From NCBI GenBank assembly GCA_022376465.1, contig JACDTU010000003.1, positions 992,001-1,056,000 on the forward strand: 64,000 nucleotides of DNA. Reading direction: 5' to 3'. The position numbers were made by a program, and so were the translations under genes. How positions within the stretch are numbered: the stretch's first letter is position 1; every line of letters starts with the position of its first letter. The notes beneath the pieces were generated by a model. It had not been told where the DNA came from, made no database searches, and saw only the letters and a program-made list of their open reading frames with translations. This DNA is from Cubamyces lactineus. Taxonomy: Eukaryota > Basidiomycota > Agaricomycetes > Polyporales > Polyporaceae. Of the stretch, positions 20,610 to 31,856 are shown in pieces.

Positions 20610-23253
20610 ATGTCGCGCCAGCCGCTGCCTGAGATCCCCCACGAAGTTTCGCCGAACCCGCTCATCAGCGTCGACACTTCAGATGGCTCTGGCAAGGACG
20701 ATTCAGGTATCGAGACAACCGAGGTCGCCATCGCGCCTGTCTCGAGGACCGAGCCCATTGTTACGCGGAAGGTATGTCCGCCTTCTATGCTGTACCGTGC
20801 ACTGCAATAACACCTCTCTGCACAGGAATTATGGAGCTACTACCGTCAGTCTAGACCTTAGAGTACACATCTAGTTTTGTTAGCTCACATGGAGTCTCTT
20901 CAGTCTACTACAATGGTGACAATGTAAGTGTACGCAGAGTTTACGCGTCATGATCGTGCTGACCACGTCCTCTCGCATGCAGGGTGTCGGGCCAAATGGT
21001 CGGTACCAGACGTCCCGTCTTCTATTGCCCTGAACCTGATGTCGACCGTATACAGGCTACTCCATGACTCTGTTCCAGTCCTTAGCGACTGCAGCAGGGT
21101 ATGATCCAGTCAAGGGCCCCGGCTCAGACTGCTCAGCGCCAGACGCTTCAGGCCAGTGCGTTCTCCCTTGGTCTGGGGGCACGAAGGCAGTCAGCTCCGT
21201 CGTCCTGGTCGCGAACGGCGTCAGCTTCGCAGTACGGAAACGTCCATGTCTCCTTATCTGCTGGAATGCGACCTCACACGACCCGCTTGCGATAGGTCAT
21301 GACCCTTATCTTCACGACCATTGGATCTGCGGCCGACTATGGCTCGTTCGGACGGTGGCTGCTGCTGATCCTCACCGTGATTTGCTGGGGCGCCCAGTTC
21401 GCCAGCATGTCATTGACATGTAAGATTACGATGTTGCGCTGCGAAGACATACCCTTTCTGAGTTTTTTCTAGCACCCGATCGATGGGGCGTCGCAATGGC
21501 ACTGTACATGATCGGTTTCGTCACCTACGGTGCCACCCTGGTCTTCTACGCGGCCGTCTTCCCTCGCTTGGCACGTAACACTCCACATGCGCGCACGCTT
21601 CGCGAGAAGTATGAGCAGGGCGAGATCTCCGCGGAGGAGTACGAAGTGGAGGAAAGTCTCGAGAAGAACCGGATCAGTAACATCAGCACGGTGAGCCGTC
21701 TCGTATATCGCATGCGCCGACTTCACTGACACTGCTGCACAACGACAGATGCATAGTAACATTGGTTACATCGTTACGCTGGCGTTGAACCTCTCGCTTC
21801 TTCTGCCTCGCAACAAGGATCCGAAAGTCAACAACTACGTCCTTGTACTGTAGGTGGATGTTCCATAGCGTGATCATGCTCTGGTCCTAACGCTTTGCAG
21901 CACGAATGGCTACTGGGTCCTTCTCGGTATCTGGTGGTGTGAGTACTAAGGATACCTGGTGTATTTCTGTGCATCTTTGCTGACCGTCCAATCCTCAGTC
22001 ATCTTCCAGCAGCCACGCCCTGGACCTACCCTGCCGAAAGGCGAACACTACTTGACGATCGGTTGGAAGCAGGTACGTGTATTTGCCCGCAGTGGCCAGA
22101 AGTAGCTGCTCATATTCGTATAATGCTACAGATTTGGATTGCGCTGAAGCAGTACAAGAAGCTGCCGTACACGTTCATCTACCTGGTTGCATTCTTCTTG
22201 CTGGCTGATGTAAGCCCCTAGCGCACTTACAATCTAGCGTATAGCGCATCTCACCTTCTCGCGATATTTGTTAGGGCTTGAACACGACCGGCACGCTGGT
22301 GTCCATTTGCCAGAACGACAAGTTCAACTTCTCGTTCCTGCAGAACACGTACCTCGGGCTCTCCCAAGCTATCACTTCGACGATCAGGTAGGTGTATGCC
22401 TCTATGCGGCCCAGGGGGAAATGTCTGATATAGTTCTGTCTCTAGTACCTTGGGCTTTTGGTACATCCAGAAGTACTGGAAGATCAGCACCAAGAAGATG
22501 GTAAGTTTACTCATGGATACGGTCGCGGTGGTATCGCAGAGAGACTCACAGCGCTGGCCTTGGGATTTATAGTTTGTCGTTACGAACGTCGTGACGATCC
22601 TCATCCCGCTTTGGGGCATGATCGGCATTTGGACGACGAAGTTTGGGTACGTCTCAATATGAAGCGTTGCAGCGCACGTCTTGATCTAACGGGACTCAAC
22701 AGCTTCCACAACGTCTGGGAGTTCTGGGCGTACAACGTCATGTTCGGCCTCTTCCAAGCGCCATACTACGCCTTCTCGCAGACGATGATGGCAGAGCTCA
22801 CCCCTCCCGGCTTCGACAACATGGTGCGTCAACCCGTCTCTCAAATCTCAACCCCTCCACCGCGACCATCTCACACTAACGGTATACAATGATGTGATAT
22901 GCGTATTCGCGCTTGGGCAGTTCTTCGGCCTGTTCGGACTGTCGAACCGCGCGTCGTCGATGATCGGGCCGAACGTCATCCAGGCGATCATCGACCGCAC
23001 GGGCGACAACTGGAAGGGCTTCCCGTTCCTCTTCGCGCTGTGCACCGCCGCGAGCATCGTCATCTGGTTCGGTGCGTCATCTCTCTTCTACCTTCACCTC
23101 TCTAGGGTGAGTGCGGCTAACGCGAGGACAGGCGTGGACGTGACGACCGGCCGGCGCGACGCGGTCGCGTGGGCGGAGAAGCACCGCTCGTATGCAGAGA
23201 CGGGTGTGTACACCGAGGAGGACGCCGTCCCGGAGAAGCCCAAGAAGGCTTGA
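20610..23253 (+). CDS. ATG22: ATG22-like vacuolar amino-acid effluxer
   Basis: Major-facilitator-type protein of the ATG22 family, 553 aa in seventeen exons, with introns of 51-97 nt starting at 20772, 20845, 20924, 20999, 21232, 21420, 21691, 21850, 21939, 22073, 22210, 22388, 22501, 22647, 22824 and 23072. Exons 2-4 are 19, 20 and 16 nt and together encode the family hallmark KELWSYYLYYNGDNGVGP. About ten to twelve hydrophobic helices follow, with DYGSFGRWLLL, KYWKISTKKM, NVWEFWAYNVMFGLFQAPYY, AELTPPG and FFGLFGLSNRASS(M)IGPNV as recognisable ATG22 segments. Yeast Atg22 releases amino acids from the vacuole after autophagic breakdown. The long loop after helix 4 (LREKYEQGEISAEEYE) is charged. 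The C-terminus is short and soluble (EDAVPEKPKKA). Confidence 0.88.
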
Positions 23254-24441
23254 GGCCGCGGGCGGTATCGAGGACGGCGACGATGGCGGCTTGCGTTCGC
23301 CAGGTTGGTCTCCGCTGCTCGTCGCTTTGGGCGCAGTGGTCGCGCGATGATTATGACTTTTCTTCTTCGTTTCTTGGGGGCGCATCTTATGGATTGGATC
23401 AAGGATGGATGACATGACACTATGAAATCTACTAATGAAATCAATGACTGGAGATGAGTGCATTTGTGTTGGGAACGTCAGTACACTCCTACGTCTCCCC
23501 GCCCCCTCCCCCATGGCACTCGATCGCCCCATTACCACAATTCGCGACGCGCGAACCTCGAGAGAGGGGAAGTACGGTATTGGGCGGAGAACGCGCGGGG
23601 GGCTGGGGGTGTTGCGCGTGAGCAACCTGGATTATCATTACTCGGACGTTGCGAGTGCGGTGCACGACGTCCTCGGTGAGTCGCACGTGCACTATCACTA
23701 TACATATTGCTTGTTGCACAGTCGAGCTCATGGCTTATGAGGATTTTGTGCTGAGAATAGGCTGGCGCGCTGGATCGATATCGCCGCCCTCGCCGTCTCA
23801 TGACGGATCTTCCTCAGGGGTTCCAATGAACGGGGAGAGCTTCGCACATTTTTAGCTGGAGGTGCGGGATTGGTAGAGGATGCGCGGGGCGGCGATGCAG
23901 GCATTCCTTACCGAGGTGCTCATAGGGCTTGGGAGGACGCTCTGGGTGCCGACCACCGTCGAGATCCGCGCTGAGAGTGCATGGGGGTGGCAGAATATCG
24001 TCATGGATGGGTGGCTGGACGCTGTCGTCGCACTGGCCGAGTATCGAGGTTGAGAGAGTGGGTTTATAATGCTGCTATGTCTTCGCCGTGTTCGTGAGGG
24101 CAGTGTAAATGTGCTTGTGCGTTGAACTTGCAGGTTTCGCCTTCTGATCCGGATGATACGGATTACAACAAGTGTGTATTACCATGGTCGGCTGTACTAG
24201 TACGAATGGTGGCGGTGAATGGTGAGCGTTGTGACAGAGTGATACAGAGATGTAGTGCTACCGATAGCAAACAAGCCAAGAGGAGGGACCGGAAGAGAAC
24301 ACAGACAGGCATGCAGGTCATGAGAAAATGCACAATTATATGCAATGTCAGGGGAAACCAGAGAAGGGGAAAGCCTCAAATGGCAGGACGACACGTCAAC
24401 GTGTCAAGGATAGATGACGTCCACTTCTTGATGAGGGCGCG
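23254..24441. other. convergent intergenic region
   Basis: Tail-to-tail gap of 1.2 kb between ATG22 and the hydrolase. Several frames stay open for 60-180 codons on both strands around 23080-23800 but overlap each other and carry no motif. I see no gene. Confidence 0.4.
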
Positions 24442-26001
24442 CTAGCGCTGCAGGAAGTCGATGAGCGCGTTCGCCACCTCGTCCGCGTGGCTGATGGTGA
24501 TATCGTGCGGGCCACCCTCGATAGTGACCAGCTCGGCGTGCGGTATGAGCGTCTTCACGCGCGCGGCATACCGGTATGGGACGACCTGGTCCGCCGTGCC
24601 CTATTTCAAGATAAAACCAAGCAAGCGGGCAAACGTCAGTGTCGGAACGCCACGAATAGAGCGAGCGGGCGCTATGCCGAAGGACGTACCCAGATGAGGA
24701 GCACGCTCCCGTTCGTCTTGCGCGAGTGCCGGCCGAGCGCGGCGAATTGGGGCGCGAGGCTGCGCAGCGGCCCTTCGCGGATCGAGGACGCGATGGCGGG
24801 GTTGTACCCGGGCAGATACGCAGACTGCAGTCGTACGAGCTGTGTGGAGGGAGGGAGGGCATTGAGCGTGCTGCACTATGCACCGTGCACTACTGTGGTG
24901 CTGTGCGGATGGGACACGCCCGGTGTGCGACTCACCTCGCTTATTGGGCTGCCTGAGGACTTCTGATCGGCGAGATACTGCAAATATAGCTGTTCGGGGA
25001 GAGAGATGAGGCTTTAGGAGGGACGTGTCGGAAGTTACAGGAGTGACGGATTTAGCTCACGCGGAAGGGATAACTTGAGGATACGAGTTGCATGAGTGGC
25101 GAGGAGAGGAATTTGGTCGTGCGAGACATATCTGACGACTAAGGGGAACGTTAACGGTGTTCGTAGCGTTTGTTAGTGTGGTTTGCTCACCTCCATGAGC
25201 CCAGCACTGGCGATGAGGGCAACCTTGTCAGTGACAAGATGTGGGAATTGCGCGCTGAAAGCAGCAGCTATCCCGCCGCCCTACGTCGCAGCCATAAGTA
25301 AGTGGGGATAGCATGCAAACAAACCAGTTGAACATACCATAGAAACACCGACAATATCGGCCTTGCTCCAACGGACATACTGCAGAAGTAGCGCCAGCTG
25401 CGTGGTGTACAGGTTGGCATCGTAGGTGGTCTGTGGCGCGTCCGAGTACCCACGGCCATAGAGATCTGTTGAACCATAAGCAAATGAGCCACTTCGGAGC
25501 GGCAGGGGCCACCGACCGTATAGGAGTACGCGGAAGCCCTTGGAGGCCAATTTGGGCGCAACGTCTTTCCATATAATCGCGGGAACGGAGAGCCCATGAA
25601 TCAAGACTACCTGGACAATCTGTAGGCAATTGGACAGTGGACAAATGAGCAAATTGGCTTACCCGCTTGCCGTGCTCTGGACCGATGAGCCAATATCGGA
25701 CCTAATACGCGGAGTTGAGAGATATGAAGGCGATAGGAAGCGACGGGACGCGACGCACCGTGCCGTATGGAAGCTTCACATACGCGCCGCCGTCATAGTA
25801 GTTGTCCGGGTAAATGACTCTGCTTTGCGAGGTCTTTGGAAGGGTTGCGAGGGAGGGGTGGATGTAGAGAGACTCGGGGGTGTGGGGGAAGACAGTGAAG
25901 AAGTAGGAGAGGATGACGACTGCGGGACAGACGAGGAGGAACCACTGGAAGGCGGACGAGGGGGGCATGTCTGGGAGGAGGGCGGAGAGGCTGGTGGTCA
26001 T
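24442..26001 (-). CDS. membrane-anchored alpha/beta hydrolase
   Basis: Serine hydrolase of the alpha/beta fold, 344 aa in nine exons (introns 25702-25758, 25611-25662, 25466-25516, 25281-25337, 25139-25190, 24990-25060, 24840-24935, 24601-24689). Residues about 17-36 (FQWFLLVCPAVVILSYFF) form a signal anchor. The core shows VVLIHGLSVPAIIW (oxyanion HG), DLYGRGYSD, the nucleophile elbow GVSMGGG (Ser about 170), the acid Asp in GTADQVVPY and the base His in GGPHDITISH. The triad is therefore complete and in order. It resembles lipase/epoxide-hydrolase-like ABHD proteins; the substrate is unknown. The divergent neighbour starts 260 bp away, so the two probably share a promoter region. Confidence 0.85.
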
Positions 26002-26261
26002 TGAGTCTTGTGTGCGGCCGCGTCTCAGAGTACAGGACAGTGGCCAGGTCTCTTGCCTCTGCTCACCCGACTCTCGCGCAACACCAGAGCCCGCCTTTCT
26101 CGGACCACGTGCACACACACACTCCCGTCACGTGTGCCTTCGCGCGAAGGCGTTGTTGTCTTCTGTTTGTCTCCTCCCTCCAAGCAGGCGCGAACCGGCC
26201 TACGCCATGGCCCACCCAGCCTTCCCCTTCTCTCGCACAGGCTGCAAGGACTCCGCGTCCT
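26002..26261. promoter_or_regulatory. bidirectional promoter with two CACGTG boxes
   Basis: Only 260 bp separate the two divergent start codons. Two CACGTG E-boxes lie at 26106-26111 and 26129-26134, 23 bp apart. CACGTG is the core site of fungal bHLH factors (Cbf1/Pho4/SREBP-like). Use of these sites is inferred. Confidence 0.5.
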
Positions 26262-29200
26262 ATGCAGCACATTCCTCCCTCCGATGCTCCCGCCCTCGCC
26301 CTCGACGACATCCTCCACCCCATGTCGCCCTCTCCTGCACCCCAACCACTCACCCCGGACCCATCCTGTTCGACTTTCCCCGAACATCGATTCCCACATC
26401 CCGCAAATCATCCGCACAGCGTCCCGATCATACACAGTGCTGTACTGCCACCTAGAACCACCTCACCAGAGCCTTTGGATTACCCCGAGCTCGAATCCAT
26501 CCGCGCCCGCGTACAGGAGTACGTGCTCTCACCCAACTCCAAGGAAGCCGAGCTTGCCGCCATGGTGCGCCCCTCCGTAGTTTGGCCTCCATTTATTCCT
26601 GAACCTCTACCGCCTCAAGGTACTCCGTCTGGTCTCTCAATGTCTTCTCCACCCATCTCCCGGCCAACTTGCTTCACAGGCCGAAACCATTGCCGAGCTC
26701 GCTTTCCAACGAGACCTCCTACTGCAGGAGCAAGCAGACGAACGGGAGCGCTGGCGTTCCGAACGGGACTCGTGGGCTAGAATGGCAGATATCCTCGTAG
26801 CAAAGGCCCGTGTTACTTATGAGCCCATTCACAAGGACCAGGTGAGCTTGTCCACGGCATCGACTGCTCATGAGAGGTAACGCTACATGTCAGGAACTGC
26901 AGCATTATATCGCCCGTTTAGAAGACGACCTCAAGGCGTCTCGTCGCAGGGTTCGTGTTCTACACGCGCACTGTCCCCTGTATCTCATCCGTCAATCACT
27001 CTAAGCAGCTAGCGGATACACAATCCCGTTTGTCCACCCTGGAGGGCGAACTCTCTCGCTTGCGGCCGCTGCTTTCTATGCAAGCTACGCTTCTCCGCGA
27101 TCCCGATCTTTGGCGCTCGCAAGAGCTTAACGGCCTCGTCGCAGAACGGATAGCAGCCTATGCTAAGAGGTGGAAGGGAAAGGAGCGCGCGACCTACCCT
27201 ACCGACATCATTGCACCTGCCGACTGTCCTCAGAATACTACCCTGCCTAACTCATCGCACTCTGACGTCGTCACTCAGCCTGTCACCCCCATCAACCCCG
27301 ATGCAGCTCCTAAGGCACAGCAAAGCGACACTACAAAACCACCATCCACGACGGATGTGGCGCTACTGCTGCCCCCAGATCTTCAGCATAGACCGGATAG
27401 ACATCATCGGCATCGCAAAGACCGCGACAGAGATCGCGACAAGGACAGGAAGTATCGCCACCGATACCAACCTGGCAAACCGCTGCTCGCAGACGCACGA
27501 GCGGAGTGCATACTTGCTGCCGCGCGCAAGATTGGACGCACGCGGGCCGGCGTCCTCTCAGGTCTCGTCAAGGAGCGCGCGAAGCTCGAGCGCGAGGCGG
27601 ACGTCTTGGCGCAGAACATGCAGAACAGCAACGAGCACCAGGACACGCACCATGCACTGCTCTCTCCGCCAACATCTCAGCCACGACCCAGTATAGCAGG
27701 AACTACGACCACGCAGATGCCGTATGACGGTCAAGCAGGGTCGTCGAGTCCCTCCGTACCTCTGGCGGCGTCGTACCATGCGCATGGAACTGCATCGAGA
27801 GGCGGTGACCCTCCAACTCACCGACGTCTTGCACCTTCCCCATTTCCAGCTCCCGCACCAAGCCTCTCTTTTGCGCGAACTCCCAATTTGCCCACTCACC
27901 TGCATCCCTCAGGACATGCGTACCCGACCGCTCAAGGCCGACACACCCATACGACACCCCAACCAGGTTACATGTATTTCGCCCCGGGCCCGGGACAAAG
28001 CGGCCCCGTCCCTTACGTCGTCCCAGTAGCATGGGGCGTACCTGGAACTCCCACCGCTCCTCCCGCCGGACCGTCTAGACAGCGGCAGGGAGACGAGCAT
28101 CCGCAGGCAGAATCATCGTCGAGCGCACGGACACCGGTTCGGAATCGGACGAACAGCGCGACAGAGGGCGCGTCGACGCCGATGGACTCCCTTGTGAACG
28201 CCGCACGATCGCTCATAGAGGACGAAGATTACGACGAGGAGGGCGACGCAGCGCCCGCAGGCGCGGAGACGGACACGGTCGAGGAGGACGCAGTCGCAGA
28301 CGAGACACCCGTGCGACGCCGGGGAACCCGACGGCGAGCTTCCGCGCTTGCGCCCGAGAGCCCGGTTCCGAAGCGAAGGAGAGTGGGCGAAGCCAAGGAC
28401 GACCTGACGGCGACTTCCCATCCTCCAGTCGGCCCGAGCGTGGGTAGAGCCCCTCGGAAAGGCAAGGCGACCGCCGCGTCGCAGGAGAAGGACAAGGAGA
28501 AGGAAAAGGAAAAGGAAAAGCCACAGCCAAAGCCAAGAGCCCGTGCTCGGGCGAAGGGCAAGGGCAAGGAGAAGGCGCTCATGACTTCTGTTCCGCGCGC
28601 ACTCCATCCTTCTGCGCAGGAGAAGCATACCGCCGTGTCTGTGTCGCAGACGAGTGCCGTGGATGCGACGCCACCGCCAAGAATAAGCCCAACGCGCGCG
28701 CCGCCGGTGACGCGTATACGGAGCGCGCTGGATGTGCTCGCAGACCAGGCGGCGCAGGAGCAGGAACGGCGGCCGTCAATTGGGCCTGCGAGTCGACGGA
28801 ACAGCGAGAGCGAGAGCAGGGAGGAAGAGGAGGACGCAGCGGACCACGACGACGACACGATGGCCACCCAGGTTGCGATGCGATCGCCCACACCCACGCC
28901 GACGACAAGAACACCAACAGCGTCGATCGCGGTCGACGACGTATTCGCAGCGGAGCAGGTGGGCTCATCGTCTCCCCACGCGGGGGGCGGATCTCTCGCA
29001 GAAGAGAGTAGAGAGCGCAATCAGGAACGCGAAGACGCGGTAGGCGACCCTAATGCGGCGCCTCAGAAGCGCGGCGACGAGCCTGAGGCTGAGCATATCC
29101 GACGCCCAGACGTCAACACACCACCGCCTGTCGCAGACTCGGAAGAGCCCGCGGCAGCACAGCTAGCACAAGCAGCTACGCCGCTTGATTCCCCGCACCG

Positions 29201-29474
29201 CGTCGTGCACACCATCTCCCAGGCGGAGACGCGGACCCCCGCGCCGTCCGAACGTGGCAGTCCTGAAGCTCAAGACGGCACTGTCACGACGGTCGTCCCC
29301 GCGCCGAGTGTCGCTGCGCAGTCCGCGTCGCCGACACAAAGTTCTGTCGATGTCGCCTCTACCGAGCCTTCTCCTGCCCATCCGCCGCCGCCCGCCGCGC
29401 CCGAGCCCGAATTGGAGAGCGGGGACGAGGACGCGGAGGGCTCGATCGACGAAGAGGTGGATCACCTGAGGTGA
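26262..29474 (+). CDS. charged, low-complexity nuclear-type protein
   Basis: Unrecognised protein of roughly 995-1015 aa. Exon 1 (MQHIPPSDAPALALDDILHP) joins a coiled-coil segment (ETIAELAFQRDLLLQEQADERERW), two small exons (introns 26842-26893 and 26951-27008) and one exon of 2.5 kb. The first intron starts at 26565; its acceptor is ambiguous (26619 or 26679), both keeping frame. Residues about 175-230 have a second coil (LADTQSRLSTLEGELSRLRPLL). The rest is disordered: a basic DRDRDKDRKYRHRY run, bipartite NLS-like RRRGTRRR and KRRR stretches, a Lys/Glu ladder (EKDKEKEKEKEKEK), poly-acidic blocks and long Pro/Thr/Ala tracts. The Pro/Ala/Glu bias gives spuriously long antisense frames. A chromatin or transcription role is a guess from composition only. 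Confidence 0.65.
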
Positions 29475-30130
29475 TCTCGTACATAGTCCATGTATCGTAT
29501 ATTCTGCTACATCTATGTCGACTGTATTTTCTTGGTTGAGAGCTGCTGCGTCTTGTTTATGCAAGGCTATACTTCTCTATACAGCGTATATCGCCGCCAG
29601 CTTCGCAAGCACTCGGGATTTACTTGGATACCTTCCAAAACCAGATCTGCGGCTAGATAGATGCCCATTAAATCGCCGTGGGAAGGTCCCTCACCGGCTC
29701 GACAGCGTATTCCGCTTGCGATCTTGTAAGCGGTAAGTACCTAGTTAAAGTTCACTTTTAAGGACTTCTCTGAGGTCAGCACTCCCTTATCGGCTGATAA
29801 TCGCCCAAAAGGCGAAGGATAATTCCCCTCTCTGGCTTTTGGGCGCACCCCCATGCACTGCCAGTCCATGGAAGCTCAGGGCCGGTGGAGCGCTTGTGTG
29901 GGTGCATCTCAAGGATTTCGCATGCTTGTGGATGATAAAAAGCGGACGAATGCGGCCAGGAAAAAATGCAAGTCCCCAAGCTGCTCCCCTCACCGCCAAC
30001 CACCCACTTATCGCGTCAAATCCCGGTATCCCAAAATGGCCAAATCAGGCCATCGCGTGACGCTCGGCAAGCTGGCCCGGGGATACCGCCGGAGTGAGTG
30101 TTGAATTTGAACTGCGCCGTTCTGAGCGAC
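29475..30130. other. non-coding stretch after the charged protein
   Basis: Contains the 3' flank and a CGCCCAAAAG..CTTTTGGGCG inverted repeat (about 29805-29852) that could form a hairpin. Short frames only. Confidence 0.4.
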
Positions 30131-30391
30131 GTTGCTCGAGGACAGTGTCGGGGCTGACTGAGGACCGCCGGCACCGCGATAGGGTACGCGGAGGTGTTCG
30201 GGCACGACATCTCGCTCGAGGCGATGCGCGCGCTGCACGAGGAGCTCGTGCACGAGTACGGGGAGCGCAAGTATACGCTCAAGAACCTCCAGAATTGGTT
30301 CTCGACGGAGCGGAGGAAGCGGCACCGAGCTGCGAGGTCTACCGTGGTGCGTCTTATTATGCGCGCCACCTTGGTTTTTTCTGACGAGTGA
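30131..30391 (+). pseudogene. homeodomain-like exon or remnant
   Basis: A frame running through this stretch encodes ISLEAMRALHEELVHEYGERK followed by YTLKNLQNWFSTERRKRHR. The last part resembles helix 3 of fungal homeodomains (x-x-QNWF-x-x-x-RRK), preceded by a possible helix-turn-helix. An in-frame TGA lies just upstream near 30148, and no ATG-containing first exon or downstream exon could be assembled, although a GTGCGT donor follows at about 30349. It could be a decayed homeodomain gene, one exon of a gene I failed to assemble, or chance similarity in GC-rich DNA. Confidence 0.3.
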
Positions 30392-30683
30392 ATCGCGTCT
30401 CCGCCGAGCAGGCTTGCCCCCTGGCGGACTTGCCGCTTTCAGTGCGGCCGCTATCGGCCCTTGCGATGTCGTAAGCGCCCGCGATGGGAGGTTGTTTGGC
30501 GCGGAAGGTGTTGCCAAACAAACGTCTGAAAAGGGATGTGGTGGACATTTTGCGTGGGCGCTTGTGGGCTGCTACTTACGCTCCCGGCTCCCCCGTCTCG
30601 ACTCTCGTTTCTTGTGGCCCTCGCACTTCGTACGCTCTTGGTTTTGCGCTCGCACTGTCTAGTATAGCTGGCGTACGATAAAA

Positions 30684-31856
30684 ATGGGCTCTTCGTCGTC
30701 TCCTGCCAAGAAAGCGAAGCGTGCGGAAGCTGCGTCTGCGTCTGCAGCTTCGGCCTCTGGTTCGGGCTCGAGCTCGAGTTCGTCCTCTCTGCCTACCTCC
30801 GTCTCTGGCTTCACCGTTTTACCGATCGCATACTCTGCATCTGCGACGCACGTCATCTATGCCCGCGCGCACTCTGCGCCCAAGCAGAAGAACGGGAAGG
30901 GCAAGGGAAAGGAGAAGACGGCGGCGCTGCCCGAGGGGCGGACGCTCTTCCTCGTGAACGTGCCCCCGGACGCGACCGAGCGCGAGCTGACGGTGCTCTT
31001 CAAGTCGTGTGGCACGGTCGAGCGGGTGGTGTTTAGCACTGGTGGTAGTGGGAACGCGTCGCAGCCGGAGGAGGTCATTGAGAACGACGAGGACAGCGAG
31101 GACGAAGAGCAGGGAGAGGGCGATGCGGAGGAGCAGGGCGAAGAGGATGAGGAGACAGACTCGAGGCCGAAGAAGAAGCGGAAAGTGGCAGAACCTGAAG
31201 GCCCGCAGGTCGTACCGCTGCCGCCGCATTCATTACGGACGCTACGACGAACGGGACACACGGCATACGTCGTCTTCCTCGACTCATCCTCGCTCGAGCG
31301 AGCCCTCAAGCCCCCACAAAAACCGTACGCATGGCCTATCGACAAAGAGGCCCCACACGGCCTCGCACATTACACGGCACTGTACTCGGCGCTGCGTCCG
31401 CCGCTTGACGTCGTCCGCGCGCACGCAGACTCGTGGATGGAAGCGTTCGAGCATGAGCAGGCGAAGAAGAAGCAGGAGAGCAAGTACCGGAAGGGCGAGG
31501 CGATCGTCGACGAAGATGGCTTCACGCTTGTCACACGCGGGGGTGCGTACGGGAAGACGCTCGGAGGCGGCGTGGGCGTCGCGAGCAAGCAGTTCCAGGA
31601 GGAGCAGGCCGGCGGGGCGGGAAGCAAGCGCCGTAGGAAGGATAAGAAGGAGAAGAAGGAGAAGGAGGCGTTCTACGCTTTCCAGATCCACGAGAAGAAA
31701 CGAAAAGGTGCGGTCGTCTGTGCGACTCGCGTGCTGGGACGTTGCTCACAAGTTGTGCTATCTTTGACAGAGCTCATCGACCTGAAGGCCAAGTTCGAGG
31801 AGGACAGAGCGAAAATCGAGAAACTGAAGCAGACGAGGAAGTTCAAGCCGTATTGA
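30684..31856 (+). CDS. RRP7: RRP7 rRNA-processing factor
   Basis: Small-subunit processome protein needed for pre-18S processing, 369 aa in two exons. Intron 31708-31770 is 63 nt with no stop in frame, so an unspliced reading would add 21 wrong residues just before the C-terminus. An RRM-like segment (RTLFLVNVPPDATERELTVLFKSCGTVERVVF, interrupted by an acidic insert DEDSEDEEQGE) spans about residues 85-220. The C-terminal Rrp7 domain is unmistakable: FYAFQIHEKKRKELIDLKAKFEEDRAKI ending RKFKPY. The N-terminus has a Ser-rich tract and basic KKAKRAE; PKKKRKV at about residue 170 matches the classic SV40-type nuclear localisation signal. Confidence 0.92.
   Translation: MGSSSSPAKKAKRAEAASASAASASGSGSSSSSSSLPTSVSGFTVLPIAYSASATHVIYARAHSAPKQKNGKGKGKEKTAALPEGRTLFLVNVPPDATERELTVLFKSCGTVERVVFSTGGSGNASQPEEVIENDEDSEDEEQGEGDAEEQGEEDEETDSRPKKKRKVAEPEGPQVVPLPPHSLRTLRRTGHTAYVVFLDSSSLERALKPPQKPYAWPIDKEAPHGLAHYTALYSALRPPLDVVRAHADSWMEAFEHEQAKKKQESKYRKGEAIVDEDGFTLVTRGGAYGKTLGGGVGVASKQFQEEQAGGAGSKRRRKDKKEKKEKEAFYAFQIHEKKRKGAVVCATRVLGRCSQVVLSLTELIDLKAKFEEDRAKIEKLKQTRKFKPY

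Noticed and set aside
28229..29020. 263-codon minus-strand open frame rich in Ser/Phe
   Set aside because: Antisense of the low-complexity charged protein; the FSFSFSLSFS run is simply the complement of its Lys/Glu ladder.
29475..30391. Mating-type A (homeodomain) locus
   Set aside because: The usual HD1/HD2 divergent pair and the neighbouring mitochondrial intermediate peptidase are absent; only a single weak homeodomain-like helix is present.
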